Below are positions 8,325-16,095 of a DNA stretch of 64,000 nt, piece by piece. Each line of letters starts with the position of its first letter. The stretch's first letter is position 1. The position numbers were made by a program, and so were the translations under genes. Source of the stretch: JAJEFO01 sp009843725 (lineage in GTDB: Bacteria > Pseudomonadota > Alphaproteobacteria > Rhodobacterales > Rhodobacteraceae); NCBI GenBank assembly GCA_965243215.1, contig CBDEUJ010000004.1, positions 744,001-808,000 of the forward strand, written 5' to 3'. Below the pieces are notes generated by a model. That model saw nothing but the letters and a program-made list of their open reading frames with translations. It ran no database searches and had not been told where the DNA came from.

Positions 8325-8953
8325 GGTTTCACCAGTTCCTTCACGACTTCGATCAGCGCCCGACCCAACTTGTCGTGCGCGGACTCACTCCAGTGAATTC
8401 CGTCCAGCGGGTCCACTTCGATCACGGTGCCGGCGTCAAAGAACGCAGCACCCTCTGCCCCCGCGAATCGTGCCATCCGGTCCGGCAGTCCTTCCCCCCT
8501 TTCCTCCGCGCCCGAGAACATTTCGGCGAAATCGCCCGCGGGCCGAAGCGGCGGCGGCGCAATTGCCAGCGTCACCCCGACCGTGCCCGAGAGCCGGGCT
8601 TCCCTGACCAGGCGCGCGACGCAAAGGGCGATGTCCTGCGCGTTCCGGCCAAAGACGTGTTTCTGGTCATTTGTGCCCAGGCAGATGGCAAGCACGTCGA
8701 TCGGCTCGTGGGAATGCAGGATTGCAGGCAGCACGGTCAGCCCGTTGCGGAACGCGCCATCGACCGGATCGTCAAGGACGGTCGTCCTGCCAGGCAATCC
8801 TTCGATCACGACCTCCCAATCCGCGCCAAGGCCGGAGGCCAGCACGTCGCCCCAGCGCGCGCCCGGCGGATGCACGGGCCGCGAAGCCAGGTGCTCCTGT
8901 GGTGCAGTGCCGAAGCTGTTGCTGTCGCCATAAATCAGGAGACGCTTGGTCAT
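8321..8953 (-). CDS. SGNH/GDSL hydrolase (arylesterase-like)
   Basis: A 210-residue SGNH-fold esterase. The nucleophile block is YGDSNSFG with Ser11. LGTNDQKH is block III, and the C-terminal DGIHWSESAH supplies the Asp184/His187 pair. There is no signal peptide, so it is probably cytoplasmic. The four-base overlap with the carnitine dehydrogenase gene suggests it acts in the same pathway, for example on an acylcarnitine or choline ester (inference). The ester substrate cannot be deduced. Confidence 0.88.
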   Translation of the reverse strand: MTKRLLIYGDSNSFGTAPQEHLASRPVHPPGARWGDVLASGLGADWEVVIEGLPGRTTVLDDPVDGAFRNGLTVLPAILHSHEPIDVLAICLGTNDQKHVFGRNAQDIALCVARLVREARLSGTVGVTLAIAPPPLRPAGDFAEMFSGAEERGEGLPDRMARFAGAEGAAFFDAGTVIEVDPLDGIHWSESAHDKLGRALIEVVKELVKP

Positions 8954-9183
8954 TTAACCCGATGCCCTCAATCACGATTCCGTTGGACGGAGCGGCGGAA
9001 TCAATCCGCATTGCCAAAGGCTCTTAGCATCCAACTCAATGCGACGACAACGAAACCTGTTCGCTCCTCCAGTCAGGCGACACATCATGCCCTTCAATTC
9101 ATGTCCATTGAACCGACCGGTTTCAATGCCAGCTGTCCGGCAGCCTTCCCAAATTCCTTGCCGCCTCGAGTGTGCTGCGACGT

Positions 9184-9450
9184 TCAGGAGCGGCGGCGCG
9201 CCCGTGCACCGCCACGCCGACCGGCTGGCAAGGCAGGCTGCATCGCGGCTTCCAGGACCTTGGTCATTGGATGGTCCGGGAAATCCTTGCCGTGACGGTC
9301 AAGCAGCAAGGCCACGACATCGGTCGCCTCGCGTCCCTCCGGCCTTGAAATCGCCCATTCGAGAAAGATCGAGCGGCACTCGGGCTCCCTGATGCCTTCG
9401 ATCCGGTAGCTTTCGCGGATCAATCCCTTCGGATCAATGTCGTCGTTCAT
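9184..9450 (-). CDS. Small conserved hypothetical protein (Rhodobacterales type)
   Basis: An 88-residue acidic-to-basic protein starting MNDDIDPKGLIRESYRIEGI and ending in a Gly/Arg-rich tail (GRRGGARARRRS). I recognise it as a small conserved hypothetical seen in this order, without known function. Its ATG shares the A of the IscB stop (TGATGA), so the IscB element sits directly against its start and has replaced any native promoter or RBS. Expression would then depend on read-through from iscB or on the element end. No membrane segment or signal peptide. Confidence 0.65.
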   Translation of the reverse strand: MNDDIDPKGLIRESYRIEGIREPECRSIFLEWAISRPEGREATDVVALLLDRHGKDFPDHPMTKVLEAAMQPALPAGRRGGARARRRS

Positions 9451-10817
9451 CAAGTCATCCCGCAGGAAACCCCGTCCTTCAGGGCGGGGAGGAATGCGGG
9501 CTCCCGTGTTCCGTGCATCGTTGTCGTCTCCTCCTTCCGCGGCGTCTCGAGGACGTATCCGTAGCCGTCGGCGCGCTGGACGACGCGGCAGTGCCGGTGC
9601 GAGATCCCCTGCACCGTCCCCGTCGCCGTCTGGACGTTGAAGGAGCCGGTCCGGCGCACCGCGACACGGCCCACGTGGACGCCCCTCCGCTTTCCCGAGG
9701 GCACGGTCGCGCGCACGATGTCCCCCGTCCGGAAGCCTTTCACGGACTTCGCCGCCATCAGGTGGCCGACGGGAAAGCCGGACCGGTTCACGCGGGTCCG
9801 CGCATACGCGCCCCGGCCCATGGCCCTGATCGCGAGCACGCCCTGCCTCCAGCCCTTCAGCGCCGGCGTCTCGCCGACGCAGGCGGCGTCGAGGGCATGC
9901 GACTTCGGGATCCCCAGCCGCGTGCGGTTGAACTTCGTCCGCCCGCCCGAGGCGCCGGTGACGGGAAGCCCCGTCCGCTTCAATGCCTCGAACAGGACGC
10001 GGCGGGTGGCGTTGACCGCGGCGGCGGCGCAGAGCGGTGCCCTGGCTTGCGCCAGGACCTTCCGGAGACGCTCGGGACGGCCTGCCAGGAAGGCCTCCAC
10101 GGGCTGCGCGCCCTTGGCCTGGTTGCAGGGCCGGCACGCAAGGGCCAGGTTCGAGACCCGGTCGGAACCGCCCCGGGCCTTGGGACGGACGTGGTCGACC
10201 TGCAGCGGCACGTTCGTGGCGCCGCAACAGGCGCATTTCCGTCCCCACTTCTCGAGCAGGCATTCCCTGACCTCGCAGCCGGCGAGGGTTCCTTGCTGGT
10301 ACTCCGCGCCCGCGATCTCCGGGTCCTCCAGCGCCTGGGTGTCGAACCGGACGACCTCGCACGCGACGGAGGTCACGGGCGCGAGCCCGCGGAACCGCTC
10401 CGTCCACGAGGTCACGTTGTCGACCCTCGACTGCAGCGAGGGCGGGAGCTTCCTGCCGGAGCGCCTGTTCAGGAACCGCTTCTTCCGATGGCGCAGGTTG
10501 GCCGAGCGCCGGCGCCGCCGGCAGTTGCGCCGTTGCTGCATGGCCTTTCTGATCCTTGCTCCCCTGTGCTCGATCTCGGCCAGGAACAGGACCTCGCCGT
10601 CCTCCCGCACCAGCGCCAGGCCGGTGGTCTTCGCGCCGGGATCAACCTTCAGCCCGACCTCCTGGGTCTGCCCTCCGACCCGGTCCCGGAGACGGATCGT
10701 GAAGGGATGGAGCCGCAACACGACGGCGCGCCCCTTGTCCAGGAGCTTTCTCGCCCGGGCCGGGTGGCACGGCATCAGCGGGGCGCCGCACCGGTCCAGG
10801 ACGAAGACGCGGCTCAC
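9450..10817 (-). CDS. iscB: IscB RNA-guided nuclease
   Basis: A 455-residue IscB from the GTG at 10817. Domains in order: PLMP domain (VFVLDRCGAPLMPCHPARAR, residues 4-23), RuvC-I with Asp59 (KVDPGAKTTGLAL), arginine-rich bridge helix (about 88-122), RuvC-II with Glu154, HNH (KCACCGA at 194-200, VDH with His209, CRPCNQ at 228-233) and RuvC-III with His307 and Asp310 (SHALDA). All catalytic residues are present, so the nuclease looks intact. The open frame continues upstream to 11042, but that part is the predicted omega-RNA region and precedes the conserved N-terminus. No TnpA is nearby, so transposition would need TnpA in trans. IscB proteins are Cas9-related DNA nucleases guided by omega-RNA. 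Confidence 0.93.
   Translation of the reverse strand: MSRVFVLDRCGAPLMPCHPARARKLLDKGRAVVLRLHPFTIRLRDRVGGQTQEVGLKVDPGAKTTGLALVREDGEVLFLAEIEHRGARIRKAMQQRRNCRRRRRSANLRHRKKRFLNRRSGRKLPPSLQSRVDNVTSWTERFRGLAPVTSVACEVVRFDTQALEDPEIAGAEYQQGTLAGCEVRECLLEKWGRKCACCGATNVPLQVDHVRPKARGGSDRVSNLALACRPCNQAKGAQPVEAFLAGRPERLRKVLAQARAPLCAAAAVNATRRVLFEALKRTGLPVTGASGGRTKFNRTRLGIPKSHALDAACVGETPALKGWRQGVLAIRAMGRGAYARTRVNRSGFPVGHLMAAKSVKGFRTGDIVRATVPSGKRRGVHVGRVAVRRTGSFNVQTATGTVQGISHRHCRVVQRADGYGYVLETPRKEETTTMHGTREPAFLPALKDGVSCGMT
9464..9500 (-). mobile_element. IscB element right-end hairpin
   Basis: The hairpin CCCCGTCCTTCAGGGCGGGG (plus strand 9470-9489) has an 8-bp stem with one wobble pair and a TTCA loop. It overlaps the last codons of iscB. 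Position and shape match the subterminal palindromes recognised by HUH transposases of the IS200/IS605 family. Confidence 0.65.
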
Positions 10818-11123
10818 GCCGCTCTCGGGGTCGCTCGCGCTTCCCCGGTGACGCCGGCCGAAGCCGGTCTCCCCTCGCACAACCTGGCCACCCGCATCAC
10901 GATTCGCCCGTTTGCTTCCCGATCGGTCCACCGGACCGATCGCCGCAAGCGGTTCGGAAACAAACCGTGCCCGACCCGGCGTGTCTGCAGGCGAATCTTC
11001 AAGAGCCCGGGACTGAGGAAGCATCCCGGGGTTGGTCTTCAACGTATGGCTCAGGGTGGATTGGATGACAGTCTCCTTTCCTGTGCTGGTCAGCGCGGGC
11101 TCTCGGAACCTTCGTTCCTCAAG
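10818..11123 (-). ncRNA. Predicted omega-RNA of the IscB system
   Basis: About 305-330 bases between the left-end hairpin and the iscB start lack convincing coding sequence but are full of short inverted repeats, for example CGATCGGTCC...GGACCGATCG (10918-10943) and paired CCCGGG arms near 11005-11030. In characterised IscB systems the omega-RNA is transcribed just upstream of and in the same direction as iscB, with the guide at its 5' end. Location and structure fit; the exact ends are not known. Confidence 0.6.
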
Positions 11124-11143
11124 CCCCTCCCTTCAGGGAGGGG
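11124..11143 (-). mobile_element. IscB element left-end hairpin
   Basis: CCCCTCCCTTCAGGGAGGGG forms a perfect 8-bp stem with a TTCA loop, the same loop and near-identical arms as the right-end hairpin at 9470-9489. It marks the probable left end; the omega-RNA guide should be encoded in the flanking bases around 11144-11165. Confidence 0.65.
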
Positions 11144-11317
11144 TCGCTGACGTTCCCGTGATCCGTTCCCGCACCTTGGGCAACGCTACCCAATCGCCGC
11201 GATCCTGCCAACAGGCCATGCAAGCTCGCTTTTCTCGAATTGCTGTTCGCACCTGACCAGCCACGGCCCTTCGCAATTTCCCTTGCAACGATTCGGCAAA
11301 GACTGCAGCACAAGCGC

Positions 11318-11788
11318 ATGAACAAGAGTCTTGCACGCGTCACCGCAGCGCTCGAATCCGCAGGTCTCGCCTGCAAGATACTCGAGATGCCAGGCGAGAC
11401 CCGAACCGCGGGCGACGCTGCCCGAGAGGCAGGTTGCGAAATCAACCAGATCGCAAAGTCGATCGTCTTTCGCGGCGAAGAAAGCAATTCGGTCGTCCTC
11501 TTCATCAACTCTGGCGGGAACCGCGTCGATGGCGAGAAGGCTTCGGAGGCCGCTGGAGAAACGCTTGGCCGCGCCGACGCCGGCTTCGTTCGCGACAAGA
11601 CCGGATTTGCGATCGGCGGGGTCGCTCCGGTCGGCCACCTGACGCCTTCGCACGTGTTCCTCGACCCGAAGCTCCTGGGATATGCCGTCGTCTATGCCGC
11701 CGCCGGAACACCAAGGCACATTTTTGCAGTCGCGCCCGAGCAGCTGTCCGAGATCTCCGGCGCCAAGGTAGCGGAATTCACGAGCTGA
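11318..11788 (+). CDS. YbaK/EbsC-family aminoacyl-tRNA deacylase-like protein
   Basis: A 156-residue single-domain protein of the YbaK/ProX family. The hallmark segment EINQIAKSIVFRG contains the conserved lysine, and GGVAPVGHL and the C-terminal half also match. The family hydrolyses mischarged tRNAs such as Cys-tRNA(Pro) or Ala-tRNA(Pro). I chose ATG 11318 because upstream in-frame sequence is not family-like. It appears monocistronic and lies about 175 bases from the left end of the IscB element. Which tRNA it edits cannot be told from sequence. Confidence 0.85.
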   Translation: MNKSLARVTAALESAGLACKILEMPGETRTAGDAAREAGCEINQIAKSIVFRGEESNSVVLFINSGGNRVDGEKASEAAGETLGRADAGFVRDKTGFAIGGVAPVGHLTPSHVFLDPKLLGYAVVYAAAGTPRHIFAVAPEQLSEISGAKVAEFTS

Positions 11789-12180
11789 ATTCAGACACCG
11801 AACTTGTTGATCTCCTGTGCAGCTGGCAGCAAGCTGGCCAAGCTGGCCGCTCCGCACGGGGCCCGCCACGTTCGATCGGGCGAATGAACCCGATTCACCG
11901 AGTCACTGCCGTTCATCGTCGGACTGCAGCGAGGCCCAACGAGAATGTCATCGGGCCGAAAGCGCAATCCTGACTCTCCAAACGGGCGACGGCGCCTCGC
12001 AGGGGTCAGCAGCCACGTTCGGCAACGTGTTGAAATTCGGCCAAGGCTCGCCTACGCTCGCAAGGCGCTGGCAATAGGCTGGCCATCCTGCATCGACTAC
12101 GGAAACAGAATCCAAGCGTCGGTTCCAGAAAATGCGGCCGCAGCGGCGAGACTCCGTGGAAGGTTTTGAAGGTGGAACTC
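11789..12180. other. Intergenic region, nothing recognised
   Basis: About 390 bases between the YbaK-family gene and the DUF2147 gene. I see no convincing gene, RNA or repeat apart from the RBS-like AAGGTGGA just before 12181. Confidence 0.4.
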
Positions 12181-12615
12181 ATGATCAAGAGACCATTGAC
12201 GACAGTTCTCGCCGGCCTTGTGGCGACGATTCTTCTTGCCGGTGCCGGGAGGGCTGACCCTGCCGGCGTATGGCTGACTCCAGCCGGCAATTCGCATATA
12301 GAGATTTGGCATTGTGGCGAGAAGCTGTGCGGCAAGATCGCCTGGTTCACCGAGCCACACAATGCGGATGGCACACTGAAGCTCGACGAAAAGAACAAGA
12401 ACGAGGCGTTGCGGAACCGACCGCTTCTCGGGCTTGTAATGATGTCGGGATTCACCAAGACCGGCGAAGGCAAGTGGACAAAGGGCCGAATCTACAATCC
12501 CGAGGACGGCCAGATCTACCGTTCGAAACTGGAAGTGAAGGACGACAACACGCTGAATGTCTCAGGCTGCGTACTGGTTTTCTGCAAGGCGCAAACCTGG
12601 ACGCGGGTCAAGTAG
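12181..12615 (+). CDS. Secreted DUF2147 protein
   Basis: A 144-residue protein with a Sec signal peptide (MIKRPLTTVLAGLVATILLA, cleavage probably after AGAGRA near residue 24). It is followed by GVWLTP..., two Cys-rich segments (WHCGEKLCGKIAW and SGCVLVFCKAQTW) and a C-terminal TRVK, the pattern of DUF2147 periplasmic proteins. The four Cys may form disulfides. ATG 12181 is preceded by AAGGTGGA; a TTG at 12166 in the same frame is less likely. Function in the family is unknown, and the gene stands alone. Confidence 0.85.
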   Translation: MIKRPLTTVLAGLVATILLAGAGRADPAGVWLTPAGNSHIEIWHCGEKLCGKIAWFTEPHNADGTLKLDEKNKNEALRNRPLLGLVMMSGFTKTGEGKWTKGRIYNPEDGQIYRSKLEVKDDNTLNVSGCVLVFCKAQTWTRVK

Positions 12616-13030
12616 GACAGGAACAGCGGGGCGTCGACACAAAGTCAGGACGGATACCTGACGCAATCGCACGTGTCCCTCGTCCTGTAGCGACCCGAAT
12701 GCTTCAACGGCTACGTCGCTGCCGCCGCCCCGACGCACATACTTGAATCGCGCAAGAGCATCTGGCCAAGATCCCGAGTGCCGAGTTGCGGCATGCGCGA
12801 CTTGAAGCGCCGACACGGACCGCCTGGTCCGTAGCGCGGGCAGGCGCCATGCGAGACGTTTTCGGCTGCACACGCCACAAAGGCGACCATTCCCCTCTGC
12901 AATCCTGTGTCGTCTCGATTCGTTCGCCTGACCTCGATCAAGCCTGGCCTTTTGCGGATCAACCTTTTGGCGCGCGGGGTCGGTTGGCTCCAGTCGCCGG
13001 AAGATGCCCCCGCCCGCCGGCTGGCCTGAA
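12616..13030. other. Intergenic region, nothing recognised
   Basis: About 415 bases between convergent genes (DUF2147 and mttB-like). No coding pattern, RNA or clear terminator hairpin stands out. Confidence 0.4.
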
Positions 13031-14566
13031 TCACATGATGGCGTCACCGATCTCGAGTTCACGCCGGGCAATGAAGTCGCGCAGTTCCTCGTCAATTGCC
13101 GGATCCAGGGCGGGCTTCTCGAATTCCGCAAGCATGGACCTTGCTTTTTGGACGGCGCGGTCGTTTGCATCCAGACGACCTTCGACCTCCCACTGCTCGT
13201 AGCTGTCGTGGTGCATGAGCTCGGGAATGATGAACGCCTCTTCGAAATGTTCCAGCGTATGCCTTGTGCCGAGAAAGTGCGCACCGGGCTCGACTTCGTG
13301 AATCGTCGCCAACGCGTCGTCAAGTTCCGAAAAGTCTATTCCCTTCAAGAACCTGTGCGTCATTTCGGCTTGCTCGGCATCAACCGCGAATTTCGCGAAG
13401 CTCTGGCAAAGGGCGCCTTCAAGATAGCCTGCCGTAGACAGTATGAAGTTGGCGCCGGCCAGCGCGGCTCCAAATAAATTCCGCGCGGACTCGTACCCCG
13501 CCTGAGCGTCCAGGATCTTGGAGCTCGAGCAAGCGCCGCTGCATCGCCATGGCAGCCTGTAGTGCCGCGCCATCTGGCCAACCAGAAGGTTGATGTGGTC
13601 AATCTCCGGGGTGCCGGCCATCGGGGCGCCCGACTTCATCGACACCGCCCCGATCCACTGCCCGAACACTCCTGGCGCCCCCGGGCGAATGATCTGCGAG
13701 AACGCAATTCCGGCAAGCGCCTCGGCGCTGATCTGGACGAGCGATCCGATCGTGCTGGCCGGCGTGCTGGCACCACTGAGAACGAACGGCGTGAACAGCA
13801 CCGCCTGGTTTGCCGCTGCATAGACCTTGATTGCGTCCAGCATGGTCTGGTCCCACACCAGAGGCGAGTTGCAGTTGGCAATTGACGTCATGACTGTGTG
13901 TTCGCGGACGAAGTCCTTGCCAAACACGATTTCGGCCATGCTGACACTGTCCTCCGCCCGCTCGCGTGCGGTGACCATGCCCATGAAGGGCTTGTCGGAG
14001 TGTCGGATCAGGCCATAGACCATGTGCAAGTGCCGCTTGGGCACGGGTATGTCCAATGGCTCGCACAGCACGCCGCCTGACATTTGCATGCCTGGCGACA
14101 TATGGGCCAGCTTCGCGAAGTCGTTGAAGTCTGCAATGGTCGGCGACCGGCGAACCCCGTCGAGATCGAGCACGTTCGGCGCGCCATAGGCCGGGGTCAG
14201 TATCTGCTTGCGCCCGCCGAGCGTGATCGACCTTTCCGGATTTCGCGCGTGCATCGTGTAGCTTTCGGGCGCTGTCGAAAGCAGCTGCTTCAGCAACTGT
14301 TCGTCTACCCGGACGCGATGGCCCTGCACTTCCGCGCCCGCGCTCCGCCAAGCCCGGACCGCTTCGTCGTCCCGGAACTCAACGCCCTTTGCCCAAAGCA
14401 GGTTCATGGTTTCACGGTGAATTCGGTCAACCTGCTCGAGCGTCAACAAGTCCACATAGGGGATGCCTCGGTCCGTTTCCGGCATGAATTGCAGTTTCTT
14501 CGAAGTGCGCGAGTTGCGTCTCACATCGCGACCGCGCCGCCTTGTCCGAGACTGAATGCCGCTCAT
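13031..14566 (-). CDS. MttB-family (trimethylamine methyltransferase-like) protein, non-pyrrolysine
   Basis: A 511-residue member of the MttB superfamily, TIM-barrel enzymes that transfer a methyl group from a quaternary or tertiary amine to a corrinoid protein. Family features include TPAYGAPNVLDLDG, EIDHINLLVGQMARHY and the C-terminal GTRHTLEHFEEAF. The frame has no internal amber codon, so it belongs to the non-pyrrolysine group, whose characterised members demethylate betaines such as glycine betaine or proline betaine. The first 25-30 residues are basic and may not be translated; ATG 14485 (MPETDRGIPYVDLL) is a plausible alternative start. It is the last gene of a six-gene operon. No corrinoid protein or reductive activator is in the window. 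Confidence 0.85.
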   Translation of the reverse strand: MSGIQSRTRRRGRDVRRNSRTSKKLQFMPETDRGIPYVDLLTLEQVDRIHRETMNLLWAKGVEFRDDEAVRAWRSAGAEVQGHRVRVDEQLLKQLLSTAPESYTMHARNPERSITLGGRKQILTPAYGAPNVLDLDGVRRSPTIADFNDFAKLAHMSPGMQMSGGVLCEPLDIPVPKRHLHMVYGLIRHSDKPFMGMVTARERAEDSVSMAEIVFGKDFVREHTVMTSIANCNSPLVWDQTMLDAIKVYAAANQAVLFTPFVLSGASTPASTIGSLVQISAEALAGIAFSQIIRPGAPGVFGQWIGAVSMKSGAPMAGTPEIDHINLLVGQMARHYRLPWRCSGACSSSKILDAQAGYESARNLFGAALAGANFILSTAGYLEGALCQSFAKFAVDAEQAEMTHRFLKGIDFSELDDALATIHEVEPGAHFLGTRHTLEHFEEAFIIPELMHHDSYEQWEVEGRLDANDRAVQKARSMLAEFEKPALDPAIDEELRDFIARRELEIGDAIM

Positions 14567-14575
14567 GCGCCGAAC

Positions 14576-15337
14576 CTAAACGTTGAACGCGGCCGGAAGA
14601 GAAAGCTTCGCCATGCGTCCTCCTTCGACCCGAATGACTTGCCCTGTAACGAATTTCGACTGGTCGCCGGCCAGCCAGACCGCGACATCACCGATGTCCG
14701 ATGGAGATCCTATTCGCCCCAGAGGATGAAGGTCGCAAAGCTGTCTTTCAGCCGTGGCACGATCCGGAACTCGCGCCATGTACCCTTCGTTCATCTCGGT
14801 GTTGATCCAGCCAGGCGCAATGGCGTTGACGCGCACGCCCTTGGGTCCGAGGTCGATCGCCAGAGAAACCGTCAAGCCGTTGAGGCCCGCCTTGGAAGTC
14901 ATGTAGGCGGTATGGTCGGGGTTGCCACTGAATGCCTCGATCGAGCCAATGTTGACTATTGACGGTTTGTCTTGCGGCGAACAGCAGGAAGCAAAATGCC
15001 TGGCCATGAGGAACGGCCCGCGCAAATTGACCGCCATGACATTGTCCCACTCCGAAACGGTCAGCCGATCAAGCGGTGCGCTGGAGAGAAGGCCCGCGTT
15101 GTTGACCAACACCGAGGGATTGCCGTGGCTCTGACGAACATGTGCGAAGAAGGCGGCGACGGACGCCTCGTCGGTCGCATCGAGATCATGAAAGTGCAGG
15201 GCGCCATCATCCAAGGGTTGAACGTCCCCGATCACGACGCGCGCCCCCGCGTCGTGCAGGCATCGCGCAATGGCAAGGCCGATCCCCTGCGCGCCGCCAG
15301 TCACGATTGCGACCCTGTCTTTCAGACTGGCGCTCAT
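14576..15337 (-). CDS. SDR-family oxidoreductase
   Basis: A 253-residue classical SDR with TGGAQGIG at residues 13-20, NNAG in SVLVNNAGLL, and YMTSK carrying the catalytic Tyr and Lys. IAPGWINTEM and the C-terminal GGRMAKLSLPAAFNV complete the family layout. The ATG overlaps the upstream SDR stop by four bases (ATGA), and mttB follows after nine bases. It is one of two adjacent SDRs in the operon, similar in length but clearly different in sequence, probably acting on different alcohol/ketone steps of the same pathway (inference). Confidence 0.88.
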   Translation of the reverse strand: MSASLKDRVAIVTGGAQGIGLAIARCLHDAGARVVIGDVQPLDDGALHFHDLDATDEASVAAFFAHVRQSHGNPSVLVNNAGLLSSAPLDRLTVSEWDNVMAVNLRGPFLMARHFASCCSPQDKPSIVNIGSIEAFSGNPDHTAYMTSKAGLNGLTVSLAIDLGPKGVRVNAIAPGWINTEMNEGYMARVPDRATAERQLCDLHPLGRIGSPSDIGDVAVWLAGDQSKFVTGQVIRVEGGRMAKLSLPAAFNV

Positions 15338-16092
15338 TTCGCGGTGAACCCGCCGTCGACCGGCAATGCCGTGCCGGTGACGTGCCTGCTGAGATCTGAA
15401 GCGAGGAACGCGATGGCATTGGCGATCTCGATCGGCCCGGGCAGCCAACTCTGCGGAATCGAAACACGGTTCGCCTCGCGCACGTGATCCGGCGCCACGT
15501 CGCCGTGACCAGAGACCAGCATCGGCGTGTCAACTGCGCCAGGACAGACGGCATTCACGCGGATGCCCTCGTGCGCATGGTCAAGCGCCATGGCCCGAGT
15601 CAGGTTCACGATTGCGCCCTTGCTTGCACAATAGGCTGCAAGATTCGGGCATCCGACCAGCCCGGCAGTGGACCCCAGATTGACAATGCTGCCGCCCCCG
15701 GACCGGCGCAGCGTGGGAATCGCTGCCCGGGACATGAAGAACGTTCCAGTGACGTTGACAGACAGCATCCTGTTCCATTCATCGTCGGATGTCTCCTCAA
15801 CTGTGCCCCTGACGATAGCGCCGGCGGCGTTGACAAGAACATGCAGCCCGCCGAACCGGCTTTCTGCATCACTGACTGCCGCCGCGGCAAAATCAGGGTC
15901 CACGACATCGCCAAGAACGTATGTCGCCTGACGAACTTCCCCAGAAATCTCGCGGCAAAGCTCTCTGGCAGCGCCTTCGTTGCGACCCGCGACGACAACG
16001 TTGGCTCCGGCCTCCGCCAGCACGCGAGCGGTCGCCGCACCGATCCCCGAAGTTCCACCAGTCACCAAAGCTGTCTTGCCCAGGAGGTCCAA
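15334..16092 (-). CDS. SDR-family oxidoreductase
   Basis: A 252-residue classical SDR: TGGTSGIG at residues 11-18, NAAG in place of the usual NNAG, serine in NLGSTAG, YCASK with the catalytic Tyr/Lys, and a C-terminal VDGGFTAK. The NNAG-to-NAAG change is tolerated in many active SDRs. It is coupled to the next SDR by an ATGA overlap and follows the flavoprotein gene after three bases. The substrate is unknown; context suggests a hydroxylated amine or its degradation product. Confidence 0.88.
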   Translation of the reverse strand: MDLLGKTALVTGGTSGIGAATARVLAEAGANVVVAGRNEGAARELCREISGEVRQATYVLGDVVDPDFAAAAVSDAESRFGGLHVLVNAAGAIVRGTVEETSDDEWNRMLSVNVTGTFFMSRAAIPTLRRSGGGSIVNLGSTAGLVGCPNLAAYCASKGAIVNLTRAMALDHAHEGIRVNAVCPGAVDTPMLVSGHGDVAPDHVREANRVSIPQSWLPGPIEIANAIAFLASDLSRHVTGTALPVDGGFTAK

Positions 16093-16095
16093 CGC

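Noticed and set aside
9184..10407. A continuous minus-strand open frame of about 400 codons across the iscB 3' half and the small gene
   Set aside because: Only the last 88 codons (from 9450) read as protein. The rest is the antisense-like second frame of iscB, rich in Arg/Gly/Pro, as expected from high GC.
10818..11042. N-terminal extension of IscB by 75 codons
   Set aside because: The extension has no family similarity, coincides with structured DNA where omega-RNA is expected, and the conserved PLMP domain begins at the GTG 10817 start.
13031..14566. Possible pyrrolysine-containing MttB
   Set aside because: The gene reads through 511 codons without an in-frame TAG, so it belongs to the non-pyrrolysine branch.
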